Shown: piece by piece, positions 33,412-41,332 of the stretch
Layout of the letters: every line of letters begins with the position of its first letter
How positions within the stretch are numbered: the stretch's first letter is position 1
Made by a program: the position numbers and the translations under genes
Notes under the pieces: generated by a model
The model's input: only the letters and a program-made list of their open reading frames with translations
Database searches by the model: none
What the model was told of the DNA's origin: nothing
Origin: Chloroflexota bacterium
Lineage (GTDB): Bacteria; Chloroflexota; UBA11872; UBA12225
Length of the DNA: 64,000 bases
Direction: 5' to 3'
Assembly (NCBI GenBank): GCA_030447525.1
Contig: JAUJOR010000012.1
Coordinates: 1-64,000 of the forward strand

Positions 33412-33466
33412 CAGGCGACAGATGAATACGCAGCAGTGTTCCGAGCGGCGGGAGGAGCCGGCCGAT

Positions 33467-33736
33467 ATGCGGCCTGATGCGGCGCAGCCAGGGGAGAGCG
33501 CAGTCCTGGAGGCACTGGAGGCCGCCCCCGAGGAAGCTCTCGGGCGCGGCCGGGGGCGGGGCGTACGGGGAGCCCCCGAACGTGCCCTGCGGGCTTTTTC
33601 ACCGGAGGAGCGGGAGCGGCTGGTGCGCTTGCGCCGCCACGTCCTCGAGGGCCAGCGCAGCGACGCCTTTCCGGTAGATCGGCGCCAGGACTTTATTCGC
33701 TGGCTGATCGCCCGCGGACGCTTGTCGGACAGGTAA
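33467..33736 (+). CDS. CIRCE-controlled small protein of unknown function
   Basis: This 89-residue (or 104 from ATG 33422) charged protein is the first gene behind the CIRCE promoter, where groES would be expected. It does not resemble GroES: there is no mobile loop or GGIVLP-like strand. The N-terminal half is acidic and low-complexity (ESAVLEALEAAPEEALGRGR). The C-terminal half is helical, with EERERLVRLRRHVLEGQRSD and RQDFIRWLIARGRLSDR. The last block recurs in the protein at 6010-6471. I prefer ATG 33467 because GGAGGAG lies nine bases upstream; ATG 33422 would sit only ten bases after the -10. It is likely heat-induced and may assist or regulate protein quality control, by inference from the promoter. 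Confidence 0.75.
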   Translation: MRPDAAQPGESAVLEALEAAPEEALGRGRGRGVRGAPERALRAFSPEERERLVRLRRHVLEGQRSDAFPVDRRQDFIRWLIARGRLSDR

Positions 33737-33843
33737 GCCCGGAGGACACGTAGGCCCCTGCCCCCGCCGGGCGCCATGGGAGCCTCACGGGCCCCCTTGG
33801 AGAGGCGTTGTCCTGATGCCGGCCTGGCGGGCCGGCGGAGTAC

Positions 33844-33873
33844 AGCCGACACAAGCCGACACAAGCCGACACA
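33844..33873. repeat. 10-bp tandem repeat, three copies, in the groEL leader
   Basis: AGCCGACACA repeats three times without change at 33844-33873, between the small CIRCE-controlled gene and groEL. Confidence 0.9.
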
Positions 33874-33931
33874 AGACAGACCGTACGTACACGTAAGCGC
33901 AGCGACGCAGGAACAGGAGGACGCGCAGAGT

Positions 33932-35554
33932 ATGCCTAAGCAGCTGGTCTTTAACGAGGAGGCGCGGCGGGCACTGACTCGAGGCATCGAGTCCGTTGCC
34001 AAGAGCGTGAAGACGACGCTCGGGCCCAAGGGCCGTAACGTCGCCCTGGGCAAGAAGTTCGGCGGTCCCACAGTCACGCATGACGGCGTGACTGTGGCCA
34101 AGGAGATCGAACTCCCCGACGCCTTCGAGAATATGGGGGCGCAGCTCCTCAAGGAAGCCGCCAGCAAGACCAACGACATCGCCGGGGACGGCACCACCAC
34201 GGCCACCGTGCTGGCGGAAGCGATCGTCTTCGAGGGGATGCGTAACGTCGCCGCCGGGGCCAATCCGATGATCCTCCAGCGCGGGCTGAACAAGGGCACC
34301 ACCGCCGTCGTCCAGGCCATCAAGGGCATGGCCCAGGAGATCAAGGGTCGCGAGGAGATCGCCAACATCGCCGCCATCTCGGCCAACGACCGGGAGATCG
34401 GTCAGCTTATCGGCGAGGTGATGGACAAGGTCGGTAAGGACGGCGTCATCACCGTCGAGGAGAGCCGGGGGATCCAGTTCGAGGTCGAGTACGTCGAGGG
34501 CATGCAGTTCGACCGGGGCTATATCTCCCCCTACTTCGTCTCCAATCCCGACCGCATGACCGCCGAATTGGATGACCCGTTCATCCTCATCACCGAGACC
34601 AAGATCACCTCCGTCCAGGACCTCCTCCCCATGCTGGAGCGTCTCGTCCAGACCGGAAAGAAGGACATCGTCATCCTGGCCGAAGAGGTCGAGGGCGAGG
34701 CCCTGGCCACCCTGGTGGTGAACAAGATGCGGGGCATCCTCAACGTCCTGGCCGTCAAGGCCCCCGGCTACGGCGACCGGCGCAAGGAGATGCTCAAGGA
34801 CATCGCCGTGCTCACCGGTGGGACGGTCATCTCCGACGAGCTGGGGCGCAAGCTGGATAGCGTGCGCATCGATGACCTGGGGCGGGCCCGGCGGGTAGTG
34901 TCCGACAAGGACAACACGACGATCGTGGAAGGGCGTGGCGCCTCGGATCAAGTGCAAGGACGCGTCAAGCAGATCAAGGCGCAGATCGAGGACACCACCT
35001 CGGACTACGATCGGGAGAAGCTGCAGGAGCGCCTGGCCAAGCTGTCTGGAGGCGTGGCCGTGATCAAGGTGGGGGCGGCCACCGAGACGGAGCTGAAGGA
35101 GAAGAAGCACCGCGTCGAGGACGCCCTCAGCGCCACCCGCGCGGCGCTCGAGGAAGGGATCGTCCCCGGGGGTGGCGTGGCCCTGCTCAACGCCGTCTCC
35201 TCCCTGGACAATCTCAAGCTCGAGGGCGACGAGGCCACCGGCGTCAACTCCCTGCGGCGGGCCCTGGAGGAGCCGACCCGGCAGATTGCGGCCAATGCCG
35301 GCTACGAGGGCTCGGTGGTGGTGGAGAGCATCCGGCGCCAGCAGCAGGAAACCGGCAACAAGAACGTAGCCTTCGACGTCGTTACCGAGTCCTACAAGGA
35401 CATGGTCCAGGCCGGGATCATCGACCCGGCCAAGGTGGCCCGCTCGGCGGTAGAGAATGCCGTCTCCATTGCGGCCATGATTCTGACCACCGAGGCCCTG
35501 GTCACGGACCTCCCGGAGAAGGAGAAGCCGGCGGCGCCAATGCCGGAGTACTAA
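33932..35554 (+). CDS. groEL: Chaperonin GroEL (60 kDa)
   Basis: This 540-residue Hsp60 forms the barrel chaperonin. The N-terminal [21 protein letters not shown] (split as [11 protein letters not shown] and [10 protein letters not shown]), [14 protein letters not shown] and [18 protein letters not shown] with the ATP-hydrolysis Asp are intact. So are the apical domain and [20 protein letters not shown]. The C-terminus ends in [14 protein letters not shown] and lacks the flexible GGM-repeat tail. AGGAGG lies 11 bases before ATG 33932. A longer in-frame opening at 33776 adds non-conserved sequence. It is expressed from the CIRCE promoter 520 bases upstream, through the small gene. No groES is present in the window. 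Confidence 0.97.
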   Translation: MPKQLVFNEEARRALTRGIESVAKSVKTTLGPKGRNVALGKKFGGPTVTHDGVTVAKEIELPDAFENMGAQLLKEAASKTNDIAGDGTTTATVLAEAIVFEGMRNVAAGANPMILQRGLNKGTTAVVQAIKGMAQEIKGREEIANIAAISANDREIGQLIGEVMDKVGKDGVITVEESRGIQFEVEYVEGMQFDRGYISPYFVSNPDRMTAELDDPFILITETKITSVQDLLPMLERLVQTGKKDIVILAEEVEGEALATLVVNKMRGILNVLAVKAPGYGDRRKEMLKDIAVLTGGTVISDELGRKLDSVRIDDLGRARRVVSDKDNTTIVEGRGASDQVQGRVKQIKAQIEDTTSDYDREKLQERLAKLSGGVAVIKVGAATETELKEKKHRVEDALSATRAALEEGIVPGGGVALLNAVSSLDNLKLEGDEATGVNSLRRALEEPTRQIAANAGYEGSVVVESIRRQQQETGNKNVAFDVVTESYKDMVQAGIIDPAKVARSAVENAVSIAAMILTTEALVTDLPEKEKPAAPMPEY

Positions 35555-35619
35555 TGGCCGGCGGCTCCGTAGCCCGGTTTCTGGGCCCAGGGGCTGGGCT
35601 TCCGGGCTGTAGAACCAGC

Positions 35620-35656
35620 AGGGGAGGGGCGCCGGAGCTGCCGGCGCCCCTCCCCT
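35620..35656 (+). terminator. Strong hairpin terminator after groEL
   Basis: AGGGGAGGGGCGCCGG (35620-35635) and CCGGCGCCCCTCCCCT (35641-35656) form a perfect 16-bp stem with a 5-base loop, 65 bases after the groEL stop. A short GTTCCC follows instead of a U-tract. It is the clearest end of the heat-shock unit. Confidence 0.8.
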
Positions 35657-35836
35657 GTTCCCAGGAGATGGGGCGCTGTACCGGCCGGTACGTTCGTGCG
35701 GCGGGGAGCCGTAGGGCGTCGAAGGCGGCACCGGACACACCTGCCGGTGCAGATGTTAGGGCAGCACGCGCGCCGGCTGCTGCTTCCCAGGAACCCACCA
35801 CCCGAGTGAGCCATGATCCTTGCTCGATGCGGCCCG

Positions 35837-35842
35837 TATACT
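35837..35842 (+). promoter_or_regulatory. -10 box with leaderless geometry (TlpA gene)
   Basis: TATACT at 35837-35842 ends seven bases before the third of three consecutive GTG codons (35850). The transcript should begin at the start codon. Confidence 0.5.
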
Positions 35843-35849
35843 GGTGGTG

Positions 35850-36569
35850 GTGGACAACACCGCGGTGAAGGTGACGCCAGGGATCAGGGGCACGGCTCAA
35901 CTGCCCCCCGAGGCGGGGCGCCGAGTGGGGGTTTCCGGCGATGCGGACGGCCCATCGGTGCCCCGTAGCTCGTGGGCGGCTCGCTACCGCTGGATCGCCG
36001 GCGTCGTCTTGCTCCTTGTGGCGGCGCCTGTGGTGTGGTATGGGGCGACGCAGCCGCTGGCTACTGCGGGGAGCGCGGTGCAGAGTGGGGGCGGCGTGGC
36101 CAAAGGCATCGCCCCCTTGCTCGATCACGAGGCCCCTAACTTCAAGCTACGGGATGCCGGCGGAGGCAACGTCGAGCTCAAGCAGTTCCGCGGCCGGAGT
36201 GTGCTGTTGAATTTCTGGGCCACCTGGTGCGCCCCGTGCCGGGAAGAGATGCCGGAGATGGAACAGTTCTACCGGCAGTACAAGGATACCGCCGGCCTCG
36301 TCGTCCTGGCCGTCAGCATCGACACGGAGGGCGCCGCTAAGGATGTCCCTGCCTACCTCAAGGAGGGCGATCCCAAGGTCGGGTCCTACACCTTCCCGGT
36401 GGCCCTGGACACCCGGCAAGAGGTGGCCAAGCTTTATCGCCTCGGTGGCGTCCCCTCCAGCTTCTTCATCGACACCAGCGGCGTGATCCGCGCCGTACAG
36501 CCCGGGGTGATGAACCGCCAGCTGATGCTCGACCGGCTACGTACCATTCTCCCCACGCTCGCCTCCTGA
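35850..36569 (+). CDS. TlpA-like membrane-anchored thiol-disulfide oxidoreductase
   Basis: This protein of about 239 residues has an N-terminal cytoplasmic stretch, one transmembrane helix (WIAGVVLLLVAAPVVWYG) and an extracytoplasmic thioredoxin-fold domain of the TlpA/ResA/AhpC-TSA type. The redox motif is WCAPC in LLNFWATWCAPCREEMPEM and the cis-Pro is in LGGVPSSFFID. Such proteins reduce disulfides, for example in apocytochrome c, using electrons passed across the membrane by CcdA. The glutaredoxin-like and CcdA genes that follow on the same strand fit this. GTG codons at 35844 and 35847 are alternative starts. Confidence 0.88.
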   Translation: MDNTAVKVTPGIRGTAQLPPEAGRRVGVSGDADGPSVPRSSWAARYRWIAGVVLLLVAAPVVWYGATQPLATAGSAVQSGGGVAKGIAPLLDHEAPNFKLRDAGGGNVELKQFRGRSVLLNFWATWCAPCREEMPEMEQFYRQYKDTAGLVVLAVSIDTEGAAKDVPAYLKEGDPKVGSYTFPVALDTRQEVAKLYRLGGVPSSFFIDTSGVIRAVQPGVMNRQLMLDRLRTILPTLAS

Positions 36570-36586
36570 AAGCGGGTCAGCGTACG

Positions 36587-36823
36587 ATGCGACGCCTCGT
36601 CCTCTACAGCTCTCCTGAGTGCCACCTCTGTGAAGTGGCTAAGCGCAAGCTGGAGCGCGTCCGTCGCATCATCCCCTTCCACCTCGACGAAGTGGACGTC
36701 CGGGGCGACGCTGCGCTCCAAGCGCGCTACGGCACCCGCATCCCTGTGGTGGCCATCGACGGACGCGAGCGGCTGGTTTCTAAGATCACCGAGTTCGGCT
36801 TGTTGAAGGCCCTGGCGACATGA
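36587..36823 (+). CDS. Glutaredoxin-like protein
   Basis: This 78-residue cytoplasmic protein has a thioredoxin fold with the redox motif CHLC in LYSSPECHLCEVAKRKLE and the cis-Pro in GTRIPVVAIDG. It belongs to the short glutaredoxin-like (DUF836-type) group. Its last four bases (ATGA) overlap the start of ccdA, so it is translationally coupled and probably shares electrons with the CcdA/TlpA relay. Confidence 0.88.
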   Translation: MRRLVLYSSPECHLCEVAKRKLERVRRIIPFHLDEVDVRGDAALQARYGTRIPVVAIDGRERLVSKITEFGLLKALAT

Positions 36824-37542
36824 ATCCAGAAGGTCTCTCCCTGGTCGTCGCTTTCGGGGCCGGCGTCCTCTCTTTTGCCTCCCCGTGCGTCCTCCCTCTC
36901 GTGCCGGCCTATGTCGGCCATCTGGCCGGCCATGCCTTGGACAAAGAGGGTGGCTCGCGCGTCCGCACTCTGGCCCACGCCGTGGCCTTCGTCCTCGGCT
37001 TCACCGCCATCTTTGTCGCCTTGGGGGCATCGATCGGGCTCGTCGGCTACGTGTTCCAGGATGCCGTCAAGAGCCTGGCCTTCCGCATCATCGCCGGGGC
37101 CCTGCTGGTGGTGCTGGGGCTACACATGGCCGGCGTGCTGCGCATCAACGCCCTCTACCGAGACACCCGCATCCAGTTCCGGCCCAGCCCCCGCTTTGGG
37201 TTGCTGACTTCGTTCTTTATCGGCATGGTCTTCGCCTCCGGCTGGACCCCCTGTATCGGGCCGATCCTGGGGGCCATCCTGGGATTGGGCCTGGCCCAAG
37301 GCACAGTGGTACAGGGTGCCCTGCTGCTGACGGCGTACTCACTTGGCCTCGGCGTCCCCTTTCTGATCACCGGCTACGCCCTGGAGTGGGCCACCCGCGC
37401 CGTGCGACGCCTCAACCGCCACGCCCATGTGGTGGAGATCACCAGCGGGGGACTGATGGTGGCCATGGGGTTCCTGGTCATGTTCAACGTCATGACCTGG
37501 ATTGCCAGTTACGCCTCGCGCCTCGGCTTCACCGGCATCTGA
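36820..37542 (+). CDS. ccdA: Cytochrome c biogenesis protein CcdA (DsbD transmembrane family)
   Basis: This 240-residue protein has six transmembrane helices. Its two conserved cysteines are in FASPCVLPLVPAYVGHLAG and GWTPCIGPILGAILG. CcdA carries reducing equivalents from cytoplasmic thioredoxin through the membrane to extracytoplasmic TlpA/ResA-type proteins. The neighbouring TlpA and glutaredoxin-like genes complete the relay. No cytochrome c maturation genes are in the window, so the target could also be other envelope disulfides. Confidence 0.93.
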   Translation: MNPEGLSLVVAFGAGVLSFASPCVLPLVPAYVGHLAGHALDKEGGSRVRTLAHAVAFVLGFTAIFVALGASIGLVGYVFQDAVKSLAFRIIAGALLVVLGLHMAGVLRINALYRDTRIQFRPSPRFGLLTSFFIGMVFASGWTPCIGPILGAILGLGLAQGTVVQGALLLTAYSLGLGVPFLITGYALEWATRAVRRLNRHAHVVEITSGGLMVAMGFLVMFNVMTWIASYASRLGFTGI

Positions 37543-37577
37543 CGACAAGTCAGATAGCCTGCTTCGTCTCCACGCGC

Positions 37578-37660
37578 TCGCTCGGCCGGGCCGAGCGACG
37601 GAGCCCCGCGGCCGGCTCCAGGGCCCTTCCCCCCAACAGGGGAGAGGGGAAGCGGGCTAC
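37578..37660. terminator. Hairpins between convergent ccdA and FAA-fold genes
   Basis: TCGCTCGG/CCGAGCGA (37578-37585 and 37591-37598) forms an 8-bp stem. GGAGCC/GGCTCC forms a second one right after it. Both can fold on either strand, so they may serve as a bidirectional terminator. No U-tract is seen. Confidence 0.5.
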
Positions 37661-38419
37661 CTAGCCCCTGGTCATGCGGTTCTTGAGCGAGCCGATCCCT
37701 TCGATGGTGACCTCGTATTCGTCGCCTGGGTTCATCTCCCCGATCCCGGCCGGCGTCCCCGTAATCAGGACGTCGCCCGGCTCCATGGTGAAGTACTTGG
37801 TCAGGTGCGAGATGAGGAAGTCGATATCAAAGGCCAGGTCAGACGTGCTGCTGTCCTGGCGCACTTCGCCGTTGAGCTTGCCGCTGATGCGCAGGTTGCC
37901 TGGATCGAGCTCCGTCTCGATCCAGGGACCCAGGGGGCAAAAGGTGTCTGAGCCCTTGGCCCGCGCCCACTGGCCGTCGCCCCGCTGAAAGTCACGCGCC
38001 GAGACGTCGTTGGCGCAGGTATAGCCCAGGACGTAGTCTTTGTAGGCCCCCCGAGGGACGTGCTTGGCCCGCCGCTTGAACACCACGGCCAGCTCGGCCT
38101 CGTAGTCGATCCGCTGTGAGCCGGGGGCCCAGACGACGTCGGCCCCCGGGCCAACGACGGCCGTCGGGGGCTTCAGAAACATCAGCGGCTCAGGGGGCAC
38201 TTCCTGCCCCGTCTCAGCGGCGTGGGCCCGATAGTTGAGGCCAATGCAGACGACCTTGGTCGGCTCGCAGGGTGCCAGGAGCTGCACCGTTGCCAGCTCG
38301 CCAAGGGGCGCCCCCCGGCGAGGATTCTCCCAAGGGCTTCCTTCCAGCCGGTAAACCCGTTCCCCGTCCACAATGCCCCAGACGGCCTCGCCCGCGGTGC
38401 GCACTCGCGCGATCTTCAT
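37661..38419 (-). CDS. Fumarylacetoacetate hydrolase family protein
   Basis: This 252-residue protein has the FAH fold. The metal-site residues lie in CIGLNYRAHAAETG, then IDYEAELAVVFKRRAK with its conserved Glu pair, and CANDVSARDFQ. GDVLITGTPAGIGEMNPGDE is the usual C-terminal block. Members hydrolyse or decarboxylate beta-diketo acids, for example in aromatic-compound meta-cleavage pathways or as oxaloacetate decarboxylases. No pathway neighbours are present, so the substrate is unknown. Confidence 0.9.
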   Translation of the reverse strand: MKIARVRTAGEAVWGIVDGERVYRLEGSPWENPRRGAPLGELATVQLLAPCEPTKVVCIGLNYRAHAAETGQEVPPEPLMFLKPPTAVVGPGADVVWAPGSQRIDYEAELAVVFKRRAKHVPRGAYKDYVLGYTCANDVSARDFQRGDGQWARAKGSDTFCPLGPWIETELDPGNLRISGKLNGEVRQDSSTSDLAFDIDFLISHLTKYFTMEPGDVLITGTPAGIGEMNPGDEYEVTIEGIGSLKNRMTRG

Positions 38420-38819
38420 ACGGCGCGTCCCTTCCCCTTATGCAGGCACGGTATGTCGTCCTTCAGTGCTGAGCGCTCGAGGCTCACCGGCCGCTGGGGC
38501 CAACAGGCGCGCTCCCGGGTACCCACTATCCGGCCGAGAGCTGAGGACGCGCAGGACTGAGGACTGCCTGGTGTGATCTGACGCCGGCATTCTAGCAAGG
38601 CCCTTGTCCCGGCGCCGTCTCCATTGCGCCGGGCCTCCCCTTGAGGGCCGTAACTGGAGGGCCGTAACCGGAGGGCTGTGACCCAACGAAATAGCCAGTC
38701 GGAGCAGGTGTCGAGGGGGAGCTTCCAGAAAGCGGGGCGTGCACCCGCTGCCGTCTCCCGCGAAAGCACGCCGTCATGGCATTGTCCCGGAAGGGCTTGA
38801 GCCGGGGCGCGCCGGGGCG
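38420..38819. other. 400-bp intergenic region with a tandem repeat
   Basis: No gene is supported here. The only structure is a 14-bp tandem repeat at 38643-38684: two near-identical GAGGGCCGTAAC(T/C)G units and a diverged third. Open frames on both strands are GC-driven shadows. Confidence 0.6.
38643..38684. repeat. 14-bp tandem repeat, three copies
   Basis: GAGGGCCGTAACTG (38643-38656), GAGGGCCGTAACCG (38657-38670) and GAGGGCTGTGACCC (38671-38684) lie head to tail. The last copy has diverged. Confidence 0.85.
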
Positions 38820-39605
38820 TTAGCGCGGCAGGGCCCGCAGGGCCACATCGGGCCGGTTGGTGGTGATGGCGTCGACGCCGGCGGCGACCAGGTCGACCAT
38901 CGTCCCTGGATCGTCTACCGTCCAGACGCTGACCGGCAGCCCGGCGGCGTGCGCCTGCTCGATCAAGGGGGGCGTCGCGGCCGAGAAGTGGGGGGCGATG
39001 AACCCGGCGCCGGCGGTGGTGACCGCTCGTAGTACCCCGGCGGCGCCCAGCTGCGCGGCGTGTCCGGCGGTGAGGAGCCATCCGAGGGGGAGGTCTGGCC
39101 GGCGCCGTGCCACCAGCTGCACGATCTCTGGATCAAAGGAGATGACGGCCACATCGGTGGCCGCGGCCGACACCGCCTGCAGGGCGGCGTCCACCAGAGG
39201 GGGGCCTCCGCCGACCTTGAGCTCGACGAACAGGCGCCCGCGGCCGGCGCAGACGCCCACGACTTCCCCGAGCGTGGGGACGCGCTCCCCGGCAAACGCT
39301 GGCCCAAACCAGGCCCCGGCGTCCAGCCGGCGCAGCTCGTCGAGCGTGAGGGACGCCACCTGGCCAGTGCCGGAAGTGGTGCGATCGACCCGCGCGTCGT
39401 GGATGACCACCGGCGCGCCATCGGCCGAGAGGTGCACGTCACACTCTACCGCCGCGGCGCCTCCTTCCAGCGCCAGGCGAAAGGCGGCCAGGGTGTTCTC
39501 TGGGGCCAGGGCGCTGGCCCCGCGATGGGCGACGACCAGTGGACGGGCGCCCTCGCGCCAGGTCCAGGTTTCCGGCCGGCTGGGGTGCGGGCTGGGATGG
39601 TGCAT
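38820..39605 (-). CDS. Glycerophosphodiester phosphodiesterase
   Basis: This 261-residue TIM-barrel enzyme cleaves glycerophosphodiesters to glycerol 3-phosphate and an alcohol. The first catalytic block is VVAHRGASALAPENTLAAF with His, Arg and Glu, followed by ECDVHLSADGAPVVIHD with the second His, then VFVELKVG-type FVELKVG. The C-terminal VSVWTVDDPGTM and GVDAITTNRPD are typical. There is no signal peptide, so it is probably cytoplasmic. TACACT on the minus strand (39618-39613) ends seven bases before the ATG, indicating a leaderless mRNA. A longer frame to 40022 overlaps the divergent gene and is rejected. Confidence 0.92.
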   Translation of the reverse strand: MHHPSPHPSRPETWTWREGARPLVVAHRGASALAPENTLAAFRLALEGGAAAVECDVHLSADGAPVVIHDARVDRTTSGTGQVASLTLDELRRLDAGAWFGPAFAGERVPTLGEVVGVCAGRGRLFVELKVGGGPPLVDAALQAVSAAATDVAVISFDPEIVQLVARRRPDLPLGWLLTAGHAAQLGAAGVLRAVTTAGAGFIAPHFSAATPPLIEQAHAAGLPVSVWTVDDPGTMVDLVAAGVDAITTNRPDVALRALPR

Positions 39606-39612
39606 GTTGATC

Positions 39613-39618
39613 AGTGTA
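39613..39618 (-). promoter_or_regulatory. -10 box with leaderless geometry (GDPD gene)
   Basis: TACACT read on the minus strand from 39618 to 39613 ends seven bases before the ATG at 39605. Confidence 0.5.
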
Positions 39619-39678
39619 CCTCTCCCCGTCTGGAGGGTTGACGGGTTGTCTGTCTCGCCAGAGCCGGAATGATCCCTT

Positions 39679-39708
39679 CTGACAACAAGATGGCCAGGGC
39701 CGTACACT
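39679..39708 (+). promoter_or_regulatory. Promoter of the metallophosphoesterase gene
   Basis: CTGACA (39679-39684) and TACACT (39703-39708) are 18 bases apart. It points toward the gene starting at 39744. Confidence 0.6.
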
Positions 39709-39743
39709 AGCTCGGTTGCGGCTGTCTCCCGCCGCCTCGCGCT

Positions 39744-40526
39744 ATGCGCTGCGCCATCATCTCGGACATCCACGGCAACCTCGAGGCCCTCCAGGCCGTG
39801 CTGGCCGACGCTGGGGAGATCGACGAGATCTGGTGCCTGGGCGACCTCGTAGGGTACGGCCCCGAGCCAAACGCCTGCGTCGAGGTGCTGCGCAGTCGCG
39901 AGGCGCGGTGCGTCGCCGGGAATCACGACTGGGCGTCCATCGGCAAGATGGACACGGCCGACTTCAACCCTGAGGCGAGCGAGGCGGCCCAGTGGACGGG
40001 CGCCCAGCTGACGCCGGAGCACCGGGCCTTTCTGGAGGGCCTCCCGGTGCAGCTACAGGCCGGGGGCATGGGCGAGTTCACCCTGGTGCACGGCAGCCCG
40101 CGTGACCCGGTGTGGGAGTATCTCACCCACGTCAGCGCCGCCCGGCTTAACTTCTCCTACTTCCAGACGCCGTACTGCCTGGTGGGGCACACGCACGTCC
40201 CGCTCATGTTCCAGCGCCCCTGGCCGGACGATCGCGCCGCGGACTACCAGACTGTGGTGCCGGAGGCGGGGACGCCCCTGGCCCTGGGCCAGCATCGCCT
40301 GATCGTCAACCCGGGTAGCGTCGGCCAGCCACGAGACGGCAACCCGGATGCGGCCTACATGATCTACCAGTCGGGCGCGGCGCCGCAAGGGCGCGGCGGC
40401 GGCTCCGGGGGGCGGGGGACCCTCACCTTGCGCCGCGTCACCTATCCCATAGCATCCGTTCAACAGAAGATGCGGCAAGCCGGCCTCCCGTCGCGTTTGA
40501 TCATGCGCCTGACCTATGGCTGGTAG
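39744..40526 (+). CDS. Metallophosphoesterase (YfcE/MJ0936-like)
   Basis: This 260-residue protein has a calcineurin-like phosphoesterase fold. Metal ligands are visible in order: ISDIHGNLEAL (DxH), LGDLVGYGP (GDxxxxG), VAGNHDW (GNHD), LVHGSPRD (H) and VGHTHVP (GHxH), with NPGSVGQPRDG binding phosphate. It probably acts as a phosphodiesterase on a small or nucleic-acid-derived substrate, and its physiological target is unknown. A glycine-rich loop (GRGGGSGGRG) near residue 218 is a local insertion. It is followed after two bases by a membrane-protein gene and likely co-transcribed with it. Confidence 0.9.
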   Translation: MRCAIISDIHGNLEALQAVLADAGEIDEIWCLGDLVGYGPEPNACVEVLRSREARCVAGNHDWASIGKMDTADFNPEASEAAQWTGAQLTPEHRAFLEGLPVQLQAGGMGEFTLVHGSPRDPVWEYLTHVSAARLNFSYFQTPYCLVGHTHVPLMFQRPWPDDRAADYQTVVPEAGTPLALGQHRLIVNPGSVGQPRDGNPDAAYMIYQSGAAPQGRGGGSGGRGTLTLRRVTYPIASVQQKMRQAGLPSRLIMRLTYGW

Positions 40527-40528
40527 TT

Positions 40529-41269
40529 GTGGCTGCTAGGGGTGATACGTCGCCGCCGGGCAGCCAGGAACCCCAAGCATCTCTGCCGGCCAGGTGGTAC
40601 GGCCCCCTGGTGGCATCCTGGGCCGACCCGGCACGCCGCCCCTGGCTGATCGTCGGGCTGGTCAGCTTCCTCCTCATCCTTGGCGCCATCGCCTTCGGCC
40701 CGCGCTTTACGCCCGGCGCCAGGCCGGTGGCCCCGCCCAGCGAGGTGCCGGCCCCGGCGGAGGCCGAGCCGGCGCCACCCGCTCAAGCCCCCGTCCAAGC
40801 CCCCGTCCAAGCCCCCGTCCAAGCCCCCGTCCAAGCCCCGGCAGAGGCCCCGCCGGCCCCGGCCGCGACTCCGGGAGGCGCTCCCGCCGGAGGTCTCCGC
40901 CAGTTGGTTAGTGGGGAGGTGGCGCTCAAGGCCCTCCCCTTTCTGCTGGGCCTCTTCTGGCTCATCTCCGCCTGGCTGGTGGACGCCGAGGCCCGTCGTG
41001 CCTTTGTCGTCCAGGAGCCCTGGGGCGAGCGGCGCACGGTGGCCTACTCCTGCCTCGCCGTCGGCTGCGTCTTCCCCCTGATCCTTGCCGGCTTGATCTT
41101 CAGCGCCTACGGCTTCGTCGCCTTCGTCATCTTTATCGCCGCGCGTCAGAGCTGGGCGGTCGGCATCCAGGCCGGCGGACTGGTGCTCCTGACGGGTGCC
41201 CTGGCCCTGCTCCTCCGCGGGATGGTCGCCCGGTACATGGCCAGCCGTGCCGACCGCCGCGCCTTGTGA
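40529..41269 (+). CDS. Membrane protein with (VQAP) repeat linker, unknown function
   Basis: This 246-residue protein has one N-terminal helix (LIVGLVSFLLILGAIAFG), a Pro/Ala-rich linker with four to five perfect QAPV repeats, and three C-terminal helices (ALPFLLGLFWLISAWLV, VAYSCLAVGCVFPLILAGLIF and GGLVLLTGALALLL). The linker probably lies outside the membrane. I recognise no family. It starts with GTG two bases after the metallophosphoesterase stop, so the two are probably one operon. Confidence 0.6.
   Translation: MAARGDTSPPGSQEPQASLPARWYGPLVASWADPARRPWLIVGLVSFLLILGAIAFGPRFTPGARPVAPPSEVPAPAEAEPAPPAQAPVQAPVQAPVQAPVQAPAEAPPAPAATPGGAPAGGLRQLVSGEVALKALPFLLGLFWLISAWLVDAEARRAFVVQEPWGERRTVAYSCLAVGCVFPLILAGLIFSAYGFVAFVIFIAARQSWAVGIQAGGLVLLTGALALLLRGMVARYMASRADRRAL
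40784..40842. repeat. 12-bp tandem repeat encoding QAPV
   Basis: CAAGCCCCCGTC repeats four times exactly from 40784 to 40831, with a fifth partial copy (CAAGCCCCGGC). Twelve bases keep the frame, so copy-number change would lengthen or shorten the linker without breaking the protein. Confidence 0.92.
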
Positions 41270-41274
41270 GGCGG

Positions 41275-41280
41275 TACAAT
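41275..41280 (+). promoter_or_regulatory. -10 box upstream of mrfA
   Basis: TACAAT at 41275-41280 lies 53 bases before the mrfA ATG. GGAG near 41322 serves as a ribosome-binding site. No -35 is clear. Confidence 0.4.
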
Positions 41281-41332
41281 CGGCCACGCACTGGAACGGG
41301 CGTTCGCATGTACGGCGTGTTCGGAGACCGTT

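Noticed and set aside
33467..33736. Small CIRCE-controlled gene as GroES
   Set aside because: It lacks the GroES beta-barrel strands, the mobile loop and the roof hairpin, and its C-half is helical.
33785..35740. 651-codon minus-strand frame opposite groEL
   Set aside because: It is an antisense shadow of a strongly conserved chaperonin gene.
39606..40022. N-terminal extension of the glycerophosphodiesterase to 40022
   Set aside because: It overlaps the divergent metallophosphoesterase and has no conserved sequence. The leaderless promoter fits the start at 39605.
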